Origin: Austropuccinia psidii
Lineage: Eukaryota > Basidiomycota > Pucciniomycetes > Pucciniales > Sphaerophragmiaceae
Assembly: GCA_023105745.1 (NCBI GenBank)
Contig: JALGQZ010000007.1
Coordinates: 53,983,569-54,047,568, forward strand
Length of the DNA: 64,000 nucleotides
Reading direction: 5' to 3'
The notes beneath the pieces are model-generated. The model was given only the letters and a program-made list of their open reading frames with translations. It was not told the DNA's origin and did not search any database. Position numbers and translations under genes: made by a program. This document shows, one piece after another, positions 18,691-30,925 of the stretch (positions within the stretch are counted from its first letter, which is position 1; each line of letters opens with the position of its first letter).

Positions 18691-20780
18691 ACTATGAAAA
18701 TGCTTATACTTGATTTTTCAGCTGTATATCCCATTCCTTTTTCTGGTTTGGTTCTATACAGCTTGGCATCTTTTATGTTTGTGAGGCTTGTATCAGCTGT
18801 TACAACTTGTGGTAAGTTTGAATTAAAATCTAGTACTTCACATGTTAAATAAATATTATTAATTTGTGCATGAATTCTATTAATTTCATCACTTTAAAAA
18901 GTTTCTGAATTTTCAGTGTCTTTTTCAGACTCATATTCATCTTCTTTGTCATTTTTATCTTCTGTTTCCACAGTTTTATTGATTTTTGCCTTTAATAGGA
19001 AATTATTGGCTAAGTGTCCAATAACTCCACATTTATGGAATTTTTGTTTCTCATTAGTTCTGGGTGCATTGAGTTTGAAAGGTTATTTTGGTTTATCTTT
19101 CTTGATCAATGGTTTGTTTGGACTTTTAATCTCCAATTTTTTCCATGTTCTGCCAATTTTTGTTCTTTTCACTATGTCTTCTAGTGCATTGATATAATAT
19201 TCTATGGAGAATGGTTCTATACACATTCTTCTTAGGGAATGTTCCAGCTCCCCTCCACATTTCTTGAGTATTTTCATATCCACCATTTTCTGTGACATTT
19301 CTGGATACAGTGAATTTAATATTTCAGCTTCTTATAAGAACCAAGTCAAACATTTATCCTTATATGGGTCAAAGAAGGAATTTTCAAATTCATTTTCTAT
19401 CTTGTACCTCCAGGAATCATTTTCCCACTTGGTGATTATTTCATTTTCCACCAAGACCAGGTATTTTGACCATTAGTTTGTCTTATGCCATAATACCATC
19501 TTTTTGCAGATTTTTCAAATAATGAATGTAATCTGGCAATGATTAATTAATCTGGTGTGGCATAATCCTCTTGAAACATGTCAATTGTTTCAATAAATGA
19601 CATATGGTCATATTCACCTTTACCTGTGAATGTTGGCCATTATTTTAATTGAGGCACTTCTTTCATTAAGACTTGGCTATTGTCTTGATGGCTCAAGTCT
19701 GTTATTAATGGATTTGTTATTTCCTCTTTTGGTTTAACAGGACTTGTTATATGAGAAAATGGTGTTGATAACTTTGGAATATTTAGGTTAGCCTCACTTA
19801 TTTTATCCATTTTTTCAGCAATAAGTCTTATTTCACTTTGAATTTCATCTTTAAGATTCATTCTTGCTTCATCACTTTTTTCTACATGGTCTAGAAGTAA
19901 ATTTTGATGTGATGAAGTCTTTCCTTCAAATTTTTCAACAGAAATACTCAATTTGTTCAATTTTTCTGTAATATTATCAATACTCATATCATAATTAATT
20001 GTCAAAGTTTTTCCTTTGATATCTTTTATGTATTTAGACAATTCCTGTTTTCCTTGTATGAATTTTTGAGTATTTTCAATTAAAGCTTTTGTTTATTATT
20101 TTCAGCCATAAATTTAATGCTATAAATTTCTTTTTTATTTTGTACAACAATTTTTGTTAAAGATGAGAAGTTATTATTTATTTCTTGTAAGGATAATAAA
20201 CTATTTTAAATGTCTTCAAGAGGTAAAATCCATTTTTTCATTTATGTTAAAGTATTTACAACATCAGGAGAGAAAGTTATTTATTTGGTAAATGAGGTTT
20301 TCTCATTCTTTGTTCCTCTTTTTCCTTTAATTCCATCAAGGTTCTGGCCATTTTGAAGACCTTGTCCATGGAATTTTTTTGGATATTTGTGATCCTGTAG
20401 CTTGGGGAATATGCTTTCCTCAAGTTCTTTTTTTTGTTCTTCTTCCCTTCTTGGGGAAGTAGGTTGGCTTGAGGCTTGCTGGTAAAAGCTAATGGGGCTT
20501 TTTCCTTGCTTGCCTCCCTCTTTTTGGCATGGCACTCCTTTATCTTTTTGATTTTAGTCTTGGATGATAGTGGAGTTCATTCATTGGAGGATCTCACTAT
20601 TTCCTGCTATTTGAGGAATTTTTTCAGCCTGTGCCAGGAGTTCAGCACTCCTTGGTGGATTTGAGGCAACATTTCCCAATCCTTGTCCTTGTACACTGTG
20701 TAGTACTGTTTTTACTGGCTCATATAAATTTCTGTTTGAGCCCTCTGAATGTGATTTACATCTGTTGGAGTTACTCATAC
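18691..20780 (-). pseudogene. gag: Element B gag (decayed)
   Basis: Open pieces on the minus strand are 20581-20778, 20281-20535 (basic, RREEEQKKELEE), 19640-20041 (helical; LNLKDEIQSEIRLIAEKMDK-like stretch, then KEVPQLK) and 19083-19298 (ILKKCGGELEHSLRR, capsid end). At about 18990-19060 the zinc knuckle survives only in part: HKCG and GHLANN remain, while the first and last cysteines are replaced. The order matches element A gag: Q/S-rich N-terminus, coiled coil, capsid-like WP-F-GEGEYDHM block (near 19600), knuckle. Confidence 0.85.
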
Positions 20781-21301
20781 TTAGCTCTAAATCTGGCTCA
20801 GATATTATGGGAATTTCCCAAACTTGCCTTTGGGATATGGCACTTCCTTGTGTGGATTCTATTCCACTGGGGATTTTTCCCTTTCTTTTCCCTTTTGAGG
20901 GATCAACTCAACTTCTGAGTCCAGCTACATCTGATTGGATGGAGTATTGGGATCCTCTTTTAATAGTCATAATTGAGAAGATAGAAAGATTACAGGACAC
21001 TAAAATTTCTTTTTATGGAAATTTAAGGAGAGGTACTCACCTTAAGAGTCCTGAATAGTGAATCCTGGAAAGAATAATTTATTACCTTTCTTTTTCTTAT
21101 TGATAATAGGTGTTGGAGAACTTGGACAAGTTTCTTCCACCAATCTCTGAACAGTGGGTTGATTTTCCTCTGCTGGATTGTCTGCAAGCACTAAAAAGAA
21201 AAATAAATATACGTCTTTTTTCTAAATATGTTATTTTTGATAGGATATGGAAATTTACATGTAAAAATTGCTTTTACATTATTGAATGAATAAAAGAAAT
21301 G
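20781..21301 (-). other. Element B leader and candidate upstream exon
   Basis: Near 21060-21190 the minus strand shows a TTTTTAG acceptor-like end followed by an open stretch (CLQTIQQRKINPLFRDWWKK in one frame), then AAAG-GTAATAAATT and two acceptor-like ends (TTTCCAG, CTATTCAG). This mirrors the exon-intron layout proposed for A and E. The target copy of solo LTR C (AAATG) is at 21297-21301. The sequence is too decayed to assign a frame. Confidence 0.4.
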
Positions 21302-23126
21302 TGTAAGGTGTTGATATGAAACTTTGATTAAAAATCAAGTACTTTTCCTGTCCTCAAAATTTGTATAAGGTAAAAATCAATTAAAAATAGTAAGAAATAT
21401 TAATTTTAAGAGAAAACACGCCAAATTTATTGTTTATAGATTTATTAGTATAAAACAATAATATTATAAAGATTTATTGTTTTACCAACAATAAAAATTT
21501 ATCCAAAAATACTCTACAAGAGATATTTAAGGCTACAAAAGAAATTTCTTCAAGAGCAATTTCAATTGGAATTAATTGAGCAAAGAACTGCAAGCAATTA
21601 ATTAAAGAACAAAGTCTTTAAAAAGAATATTAAAGAGAAAACACGCCCAAAAGTGACCAGAGTGAATTTGGAAACAAAGTGACAAAGTTAACAGTGATGA
21701 AAGATGCTTTAATTCACTTTTGGGGTGGTTCAGGGGTAAAAATGATTATAAAAGTTACAAACAATGATTATAATGATTTTTTCACGTGGTTAAAAGGTTT
21801 AAAATGAGTTAAGAAAGGTGGTTGGAATCTTTTATTGATTGGTTTAACAATGTTTAAACTATTTATAAAAGGAAAAGATTCTAACATGAAGAGAAAAGTG
21901 GGGCAAAGAAGAAATTCTTTTATAGCCATCAATTTTCTTACTCCAAAAGTAAAATTTACTCTTGTCAGTCGTGAAAAACAGTCTGACAACAGAAAAGCCA
22001 ATTATGGCATCATTGAACCCTGGTTTAGACTAAAAAGGGCTGGTTTAAGCCATTTTTAGCCATTTTAGACCCTTAAATCAGCCATTACTATAGCAATACC
22101 TGGTCTAGAGCCTTCAAAACACGTCAGAATGTGTGTAAGAGGCTTAGAAACCAGTTAAAGCAGTTTTTACTATGATTGTTTTATCTTAAGGGTAGTTTTA
22201 CTCTCTTGGCAACAGCTAAAACTAACCCAGTTGGTATCAAAACCTCATCATCAATTGAGTCCACAGACCCTGTAACTCAATTCCAGGCCAAAAGTGATGA
22301 ACTTTTGCGCTAATTTTGACATCCCACGCCTGTCAGCAAGGATTTTGGGGGTCTAGCTCCCCCTTAGAGCTGGAGTTCCTTTCCCTCCCAAATTTAATCT
22401 TTCCAATTTATTTTTCCTTTAATTCCTCATCATGTATTATACTTATAATTTACATATGTAATTCAATTGAATTGTACAATACAATACAGTAATAATTGAT
22501 ACCTCATATGTAAATAAAAGTTCACTTATGTAATACACGCGCACATTTTGACATTTCAATTGAATTCAATTGAACATACTTCAATTCCTCATAACTTCTA
22601 AACTAAACACAACACCTCAATTTTAACACAAAAATTGATGGTTAACACCACATGTGGTGTGAATTAAATTAAAGTTTTGAGGATTTTCAACTTTTGTATT
22701 GAAAATACTAAAAACTTAATTTAAGCTTATTTAGAGTTGAGTTACAAGAATTTCACTCAGAGGTGACCCCACCTGATTTTTTATGAGGAATCCAATGGTG
22801 AAATAATTTTTATATGTTTATTCATTGGATAAAAAGTTATAACAACTTTTATTTAACTTTTTTCCAAATTTATTTATTTTTTTACAATTTTGTTAAAATT
22901 TCATTTTTACTTACTTTTTTCAAGTATAAATGTAATATTATAATTCCAAAATTTAATGTAATTTTATTTTTAAATTGTAATTAAATTTTTTATTTTGAAT
23001 ATAATTTTATATTTATATTTTGATTTTTTATTTTAATAATATCAATAAATTTATTTTATTTATATTTATATGTTAATTTTGTATTTGTGGTCTTTTGGGT
23101 ATATGAAATTACCTCTAAGGCTCACA
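21302..23126 (-). mobile_element. Solo LTR C (A/F family) in the leader of element B
   Basis: A complete LTR (TGTAAGG...GGCTCACA) of 1,825 bp with no internal region, flanked by perfect AAATG at 21297-21301 and 23127-23131. It is the product of recombination between the two LTRs of a former full element. It is closer to the F LTRs (shared CAATGTTTAAACTATTTATAAAAGG variant) than to A. The TATA box is at 21917-21924 on the minus strand; the 10-bp tandem has two units (22049-22067). Confidence 0.96.
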
Positions 23127-23499
23127 AAATGAGTAAAAAAGAATAAAAATAACTTCTTATATTGGTTTTGCATGTTTTTATTTTCTTATTTTTAATGAAT
23201 AAAATGAAACCAATATGATTATTTTTGAAATAAATGTATAATAAAAATTTATTTTTAACTTATATATATCTTTTTTAATCACCAGAGTCACTCAAATAAA
23301 GTTCTTTCAAGTCTAAGGATGTTAAAAAACATATATAAGACAGTAAAATTGATCTCCAAATGTCTCAATAGCTCTTAAAATCAATAAATATAAAATTATT
23401 ATCTAATTTTAAAATTATAACTATAATCTCCTATTGGATAAGCCCAATTTGAATCTTTTTAAAGATCTTTTAAGTAAATATCAAGGCCAGATTCCCAAA
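23127..23499 (-). other. Element B 5' leader remainder and primer-binding region
   Basis: AT-rich leader between solo LTR C and the B 5' LTR. The target copy AAATG occupies 23127-23131. Next to the LTR (about 23480-23499) the minus strand reads TTTGGGAATCTGGCCTTGAT, the B version of the primer-binding region. No open frame is convincing. Confidence 0.6.
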
Positions 23500-25468
23500 T
23501 GTAAGGTTTGACTATGGAACAATAAGTAAAAACACTAATATTTTACTTATTGTACTCTGTATTTCCTTATGAAATTTGAAGAATAAGATAAAAGATAATT
23601 ATAATAATAAGTAATAATTATAATTATGGCATAAAATATTTATATTATTATATGAAGAAAATAATATAAATTATATATTTAAAAAATTGATATAATAAAA
23701 TAAATATATTATTATATCATAATCAATATATTTATGGAACTTTATTATTGGTACAAAAAAATGATAAAGGCTTAAAAAAAATGTTTTTTAATGATAAAAA
23801 ACAATTATAACAATAATATTACTAATATTAGAGTTATGAATTAATATAAATACTATTTATTTTAATTTAAGGATTATGAAGAACTAATGATAAAGAGAAA
23901 ATAACCTACTTTTAACACTTAATAAGATAATTTTAAATAATTTGTGGTCAAAAAATATGAAAAAAACTTATTTAAGTTGTATTTACAATAAAAATTAAAA
24001 GAAATTACAAATAATCTCATTTTTACGTGGAATTAGAGATTTTTAGAGAAATTTAACAAAAAAAATTAAAAATTGATTTAATAACGTCACAATTGATGAT
24101 TAAAATAAATATGAACTTGATTCTTTGGATATATAACAGTTCTATATAAAAAGAAGAAAGCTTTTACGTCTGGTTTAATAATCTAATGTATTTGTTGCAT
24201 CTGAGGGGGAAATAGAGTAAAAAGATCTCTATTTATAGTAAACTCTTCCCTCCTCGATTCCAAAAGACTTCTACTACACGTTTACTTATGGTAGCCACTG
24301 GAAACAATCAGTATTTTAAGGTTCAGTGATGATTACATCAAAATTAAACCATCTGATCTCATTATTATGCCATTATTTAGATTTATTACTATAACTGTAA
24401 CGTTGATGACATAATAGGCTTGGAAGAAGCCTAAACCTTGTGGATTGTATTAGTCTTAATCATAATATAATAGTATTCACCAGTTTTATCACTTATATAA
24501 CTGTAAAACGTAAAATAATATTACAGCGAGTGATCATAAATGATCAAGTTTAAGCTTCAACTTTGATCCTTAATAAACTTGAAGTTATACATACTACATC
24601 AAATCATAGAGTGAATTATGATATCCTAGAATGTTATAATTAAACTGCAAAGAGAATTCCATTACATCACCAAAACACCATTTTTGACGATTTTTCTTGT
24701 AACTCATCTTTTCTGTCAAAATCCACTATTTTGAACTTCAAACCATAATTTTAAGGGGTTTTAACTTGAATATAATGATAAAAAATACATCATTCTTCAC
24801 TTACAATCTATTAGAGCCTGAATATCCACTTTAATTTAAGTTTGGACCACTTTCCAAACAAAGTGGTCAACCGCTATAGCAATTTTGTACAATAAACCCT
24901 TACAAGTTATAACCTTTATTATAGCTTGTCAAATAAATTTTATCTTGGTATTCCTAAAGTAATTCTGTGTTATCTTAATTTTTGATTTAACTCTCTATCA
25001 TGTGTATTTCAAGAGATATGAGCTAAAATGCATGAATACTTGCACTGATATTAAAAGTGCATATATTCAGGTTATTTCCTTGAATATTGACTTTAAAAAT
25101 ATGACATAAGAATTTTAAATGTGAAGTCTTGCATGGGGAATCCAATGATTCAATTTAGTTCAAATTTCTCTTCATTGGCTTCTGAAACAAATAAGAATTT
25201 ATGTCTTTTTAATGGTATTCTTACTTATTATTCATTAATTATTGACTTTACAGATATGCCATAAAAATGATATGTGTGTATTTTATTATGAGGAACCTAA
25301 TGTGTTGATTTATTTCACATTTTTACTCATTATATTCTAAGGTTATTAAGAACTTATGCCTATTTATGGCATTTTCACCTATTTTAAAATACTTATTTTA
25401 CAAGAATAATTATTGTAAAGTTTTCTTGTGACCTTTTTGGATATGTGGTCATATGCCAAAGGCTCATG
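23500..25468 (-). repeat. Element B 5' LTR
   Basis: 1,969 bp, aligned with 3006-4970 and ending GGCTCATG, after which CATAC (25469-25473) is the right target copy. Substitutions and indels between the copies are frequent, far more than between the A LTRs. Confidence 0.9.
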
Positions 25469-26455
25469 CATACAAATTATTGGTTATGAAGGTATATTTG
25501 GATAATAAGATGATCTGGAAAAAATAGCAAGAGGAACTTTTTTTCAGTCAACAACAGCTCACAGAGGCATGCTATGAAGAAAAAATAAGAACCAATGAGT
25601 GAGCAAGCAATTATTCTTTTTGAATTGTTTATTGCATCATCTGTTGTCACATAAGATCATCATAATTACTTAATTAAGACTTTTACATTGCTACAAACAC
25701 ATTTATGGTTAAGAATAAAAGGAGTAACAACTTTAAATCACCTTTTATTTCAAAATCCAAATTAATTTCTTGTAGTTATCAATGTTATTGGCAATATAAT
25801 CAAAGCTTGTATTTTCTGTGAATTATTTGAGATTCAGTGTTTCACATAGAATCATCAAAAATGGACTGTAAGTAAAACTTTGAATTTTGCATATTAAACC
25901 ATAATTATTTTTAGTTTCTTTGTGAATAATACTATTTTCCACTAATACTGGAAGACTTAAAAATATTCATTAAGAATTGTATTTTTAATGAAATTTTGAA
26001 GTTTTTACCTCATTTTTATGAAGAATTGCAAATAACACAATATAGCTGGTTGATATAAGGTAAATCAAGAGTTATTAGTACAAAAAAGTTTTCATTACTA
26101 TTTTAGGCTTTATACATGGAAAATAATGAAGAATTGAAATGCTTAAAGGAGTCTAAGCTTCTCTTTACCTCCTTGTCATGTCAAAATAGCAGCTTATTTG
26201 GAATTTTCTTCTGATTTAATGAGAGAGTTTTACTTGGGAACAAAGTTCCCAAAAGGTTTTAATATAATTAATGGGCCATGATCAGCCATTGATCAAAGAT
26301 TTAGAGCTATCCACACCTCAGAGGCTTCAAAAGTTGGGTACCCTGGCCTTCTTTGATGTCTTTTGTCCCCCTTAGCTATTTTTACATCAAAAATAGTAAC
26401 TCAGGCTTAAAGAGTAATATTCACTATGGGTTTACCAAAACTCTATTTTTAAGTG
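25469..26455 (-). repeat. Element G, left ancient LTR-like repeat, part 2
   Basis: It is alignable with 62006-62690: AATTTCTTGTAGTTATCAAT against GATTTCTTACAGCTATCAAT, then TTCTGTGAATT in both, then GGTACCC followed by a C/T-rich block (26336 and 62577). This continues the repeat interrupted by B at 3005. The right boundary near 26455 is approximate, taken from a weak GGGT...CTCTA...TGCCA resemblance to the family LTR end. Confidence 0.5.
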
Positions 26456-28678
26456 CCAAAAACATTCATAACACTAAACTTAGTGTATATGTAACATGGG
26501 ATTTCTCACCTTCCCATTGTTTTGGTGTGAAATCAAGAAAAACACAAATTTTCACAATTCTTTTATGTGGTATTGATGTATTTTCCATATTACCACCTCA
26601 TAGAGTTAATTTAACTCTATTCACTCTATGGAGCTACCCTAGGTGAATGTTTTTGCAGCTTACAAATCTGGCCTTAAATCTATGGACTTACTTACCCCAA
26701 AAAACTATTCATCTTTTCTTAAATCAAAAATGATGAATTTTTGATATATGCATGACTTATGCATTATGCATAGTTCAGAATTGATTTTAATATTTATTTT
26801 GACCTATTTTGGTATGTAAAATATACCCCAACGCATCTTACATCTCATATAATTTATCTTACTTCAAACCTGTAAAACAAAAACAGCCTTTTATTCATTT
26901 CCCAATTGATAATATAAGCCTATTCTGATTGGTTGGACCTAATTGAAGTCTGTTGAGCCCTACTAAATCTTCTTATTTGTGAACAAACTGGATTTTTATT
27001 TTAAATTTAATTATTAAGAATAAGCTTCAGAATTATTATCAAATCTATTTAAAGAGTGAACTACCCTACATGGATCAAGTCATTTTACCATGTTACAGAT
27101 TTTCAATCTTAACTTTGCTTTTGGAAGTATATTCCCTCCACCATCTGGTTATTTTCCTTATCTTTCACTTTTGAGTTCTCCTGATTATATATTGAAAGGA
27201 ATAATGTATCCACTTAATTGATTGAAGCATGAGAAACAGTCTTAACAAGAGGATCATGAAATAAAAATGTTCATAATGGTAATTTAAAGCATGTCACCTC
27301 TCCCCAAAATGCTAATTGACCTCTAAAAAGATCCTTCAAGTTCTCTGGAAGATTCTTGTGAGGTATTTCAATGTATCCTCCACAGTTTAGTCTGTGATAA
27401 TTACTGTATTTTTATTCTGATTTTAGAAATTAATGCAAATTGGTGAGTGGATTATGGAAAAAAAAGGCATTCTTCTAATCTTATCAGTTTCATAATTGTT
27501 GGTAGTTCATGAAAAATAAATTCTTTTTCTGTAGAATGATTTTTTTTGATTATCAATATTGTGTTTTGTTAGTTCAAAGATCTTGGTGATAGGCTGAAAT
27601 CCTTTTAATAAGAATAAGAATTGAAAGAAATTTGAAAGGTAATCTTATGATTGGATTTCCAGAATTCCTAATTTTATTTATCAAAGTATGGAAGAGAGAC
27701 TTTATTCTGAAGACCAACAAAAACTCAACAAAGAACATGTTTGAGGGATTGCATCTATCCAAGTCTATTGTTAAATATATTAATTGAATTTTCTTTAGAA
27801 GAATTTAAAGACAATTATAACATCCCCAATTGGAAACTATTTGTGTAACCAGAAAAAACTTCATTCTTGAAGTAGGAGAAAATCATTGAAGAGGTTTCTA
27901 GCTTAGAACATTCCACAATTCTATGTTCTTAAATCTATTTCTGGACAACCAATAATAAAACACAAAGTTATTTTTCCAATTTAGTTCAGTAGATAGATCC
28001 ACTCACTAATATATCTTGAATGATTCTATTACTTCTTCAAGTAAGTCCTCCAATTGATAAATTAACTATTTTCCCCTTGTCTAATACCAGTTTTAAGTAG
28101 AGAATCATGGGGTGGATTTGGGAGTATCTTACTGAGATAGGTATGAGAAAGTTCTTTTAGCCAATTTAATGAGAAGATATTATAAATATGAGTAGTGTGA
28201 TGACTGTTTCCCTATTATTTTTGAAGTTGGAATCTGATGGCTCAAGGGTTCAGAATTGAACTTTTGTGCCTTCCATGTGATTACCCTAGTTGGAAATTAA
28301 GTATTGGCTTATATTGCTGAGGTGAAAAGCAGAAATTATGAGTCCTTAAATAATTATCTTGGAATCAAATATTCCTCACTTGAGGATAGAAATAGTGAAG
28401 CAGATAGAAAAAAGCTTGAAAAGTAGCAAAACAAATTCTATAATTGCATGTTTTTGTAATCCAAAATACCATTAAGGGACCTTCAAGAAACTCTACATAC
28501 CAATACATTACTAAAAGGAAGTTTCTCAAGTACTATGGGCTGAATTGGCTTCATTAATTTCCCAGAAAAAGAAGGCAAATGAAGCTAGCTTTACAAGAAG
28601 TACTACCCAAGATAAAATTGTAAGGGAATTCTAAAAGCTACTCTGGAATTTGAATCAAGCACTTATTGAGACATATCA
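26456..28678. other. Interior of ancient element G, no intact gene
   Basis: No intact gene. Plus-strand translations between about 27570 and 28678 give several long broken stretches that look like old coding sequence. Examples are RIERNLKGNLMIGFPEF near 27630 (reminiscent of the end of a Ty1/copia-type RT, weak) and a lysine-rich SQKKKANEASFTRST near 28560. They are interrupted by stops and frame changes. The sequence resumes at 49773 after element D. I could not assign a family. Confidence 0.3.
28674..28678. repeat. Target site duplication of element D (left copy)
   Basis: TATCA before the TGTGAGCC start of D; the right copy at 49768-49772 is TCTCA, one mismatch. Confidence 0.6.
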
Positions 28679-30471
28679 TGTGAGCCTTAGAGGTATTTTC
28701 ATATACACAAAAGACAAAAAATAACCAAATTAAGTTATAGTTAGAAATAAATGAATTTGTCTTTATTATACAAAAAATATCAAAATATTAATATAAGATT
28801 TATATACAAAATTGAGATTACATTAGAATTTAAAAATGTGAAAATACACTTTTACTTGAAAAAATTAAGTAAAAACAAATTTTCACCAAAAATGTTAAAA
28901 TTAAAATATTTTTGGAAAAATGTGAATAGAAATTGTTTTAGCATTTTTTCCAATAAATAAACCTATGAAAATCATTTGACCCTTGGATTCCTCATACATG
29001 ATCAGGTGGGGTCACCTCTGAGTGGAAATTGTGTAGCTGAACTCTAAATAAGCTTAAATTAAGTCTTCAGTATTTTCTGCATGAAAATAAGTAAATCCTC
29101 AAAGCCTTAATTTACTTCAAACCACATGTGGTGTTAACTATCAATTTTTTGTGTTAAAATTTATGTGTGGTATGTAATTTAGAAGTTATGAGGAATTGAA
29201 GTATTTTCAATTGAAATGTCAAAATGTGCGTGTGTATTAAATAAGTGAAAATGGATTTGGATATGCATAATGAATAGTGACAGTTGTTTTCTTTAAATTT
29301 TGAATCAAATCAGATATATAAAACTCTAGTATAGTACATGATGAGGAATTAAAGAAAAAAAATTGGAAAGATTAATTTTGGGGGGAAAAGGAATCTTTCT
29401 GTCAAGGGTGCCAGACTCCCCCAAATTCCTTTCTGAAAGGTGTGTAATGTCAAAGCTCACACAAAGGTCAATTAACTTTGACCTGGAATTGAGTCACAGG
29501 GTCTGTGGCTCAATTGATGATGGGGTTTTGATACCAACCAGGGCAGTTTTAACTGTTTCCAAGAGGGTAAAAGTAACATTAAGTTAAAAAAATCTTAGTA
29601 AAAACAGCTTTAGCTGATTTTGAGGTCTCTTACACACATTATGAGATTTCTTTAAGGCTTGAATCCAGGTATTGCTATAGCAATGGCAGATTGAAGGGAC
29701 TAAAATGGCTGGAAATGGCAAAAATAGGCTAAAACCACCCCTTTTTTGGTCTTAATAAGGGTTCAGTGATGCCATAATTGGCGTTTATGTTTTCAGTGTG
29801 TTTCTATAGACTGATTAGAGTAAATTGTACTTTTGGAGTAAGAAAACTGGTGGCTATAAAATAATTTCTTTTCTCAAATTTTCTCTTCATTTTAAAATAT
29901 TTTCTTTTTATAATCAGCTTAAACACTGTGGAGCCAATCAATAGAAGATTTTAAGCAGATTTATCAAAGTATTTAAACCTCTTGCCCACATTAAAAAATT
30001 ATTATAATAATTTTTTGTAACTCTTATAATCATTTCTACCCTTGCACCACCCCAAAGGTGAATTAAAGCATCCTTCATCACTGGTGACTTTGTCATTTTA
30101 TTTCAAATACACTCTGGTGAATTTTTCATGTTTTTTTAATTGATATTATTCTTAGAAACTTTGATCTCATATCAATTGCCTGAATTTTTTTCTCACTTAA
30201 TTCCAATTAAAATTGCTCTTGAAGAAACTTCTTTTGTAGCAATTAATATCTCTTGTACATTGTTTTGGGAATAAATTTTTATTGTTGGTTAAAAATAAAT
30301 CTTTAGAATATTATTTTTTGATACTAAAAAAGGTAAAAGAAATATTTGGTGTGTTGATTTTCTTAAAAATCTTAAAATTCACTATTCTTAATTAAATTTT
30401 ACCTTATAAATATTTTGAGGATAGGAAAAGTACTTGAATTTTCAATTAATTTTTCATATCTACACCTTAAA
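28679..30471 (+). repeat. Element D 5' LTR
   Basis: 1,793 bp, the reverse complement of an A-family LTR with many changes. It contains TATAAAAT at 29855-29862, the TCAATTGAAATGTC block near 29210 and the GAGTCACAGGGTCTGTGGCTCAATTGA block near 29492. The internal end reads CCTTAAA where intact copies have CCTTACA. Confidence 0.9.
29855..29862 (+). promoter_or_regulatory. TATA-like box of element D 5' LTR
   Basis: TATAAAAT at the position equivalent to the TATAAAAG of element A. The last base differs, and so the promoter may be weak. Confidence 0.5.
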
Positions 30472-30495
30472 TTTGGGGGCCCATCCATGATATTT
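30472..30495 (+). promoter_or_regulatory. Primer-binding-site region of element D
   Basis: TTTGGGGGCCCATCCATGAT follows the LTR, two changes from the element A sequence. Confidence 0.55.
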
Positions 30496-30925
30496 TACCT
30501 GTGACATATTTTTTTACATTTTTTATCTTTTTTGTTATTTTGAAAAACTTAAAAAATACCTATAATTCAAAACAAAATCTTAAAATATAATTTTTTTATT
30601 ATAAGTGATGCTTCATTGTTCATTTATCTTTTCAAAAACTTTTCTTTACGCAAATAATTTCTTTTTCATTTATTTCAGTTTCTGAAAATGTGGTAAGACC
30701 AGAAAATATTGAAACAGCATTGACAGCCACTCAATTATTCATGCAAGTACTGTTAATTGTGAATATAATATCACTGTTAATATAACTCAGAATAATCAAG
30801 CAGTGCCAATTTCTTCTGAATTGATAAACTTTGATATTAGTAATATATTCCAAAAAGCAAAGAATCTGGCCAATAGTAGGTTTTTGATGTAAAAATACTA
30901 TTTTGAATATTCTTTGCTTATAATT
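30496..30925 (+). other. Element D leader with decayed upstream exon
   Basis: It is AT-rich and contains the donor-like TATAAGTGATG near 30602 and a broken version of the ORF0 exon near 30680-30890 (GACATTGAAACAG-like, then CAAAAAGCAAAGAATCTGGCC). The position equal to the element A donor reads GTAGGT, so the proposed splice would be impaired here. Confidence 0.45.

Larger units (their letters stand above)
3006..25468 (-). mobile_element. Element B: old Ty3/gypsy chromovirus, interrupted by A and solo LTR C
   Basis: Two LTRs of about 1.97 kb (3006-4970 and 23500-25468) flank a decayed gag-pol on the minus strand. Removing A with its target copy, and solo LTR C with its target copy, leaves about 10.5 kb, a normal length for this group. 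LTR ends are TGTAAGG and GGCTCATA (canonical family end GGCTCACA). Order on the minus strand: LTR, leader, gag, protease, RT, RNase H, integrase, chromodomain, LTR. Numerous stops and frameshifts mean it cannot move by itself. It is older than A and C, which it hosts, and younger than G, which it interrupts. Confidence 0.9.

Noticed and set aside
26353..26646. 97-codon plus ORF in the G region
   Set aside because: It crosses the approximate end of the G repeat, and the aligned right copy (62590 onward) does not keep it open.
28751..28960. 69-codon ORF near the start of the D 5' LTR
   Set aside because: Very lysine/isoleucine/asparagine-rich translation of AT-rich LTR sequence; not conserved in sister LTRs.
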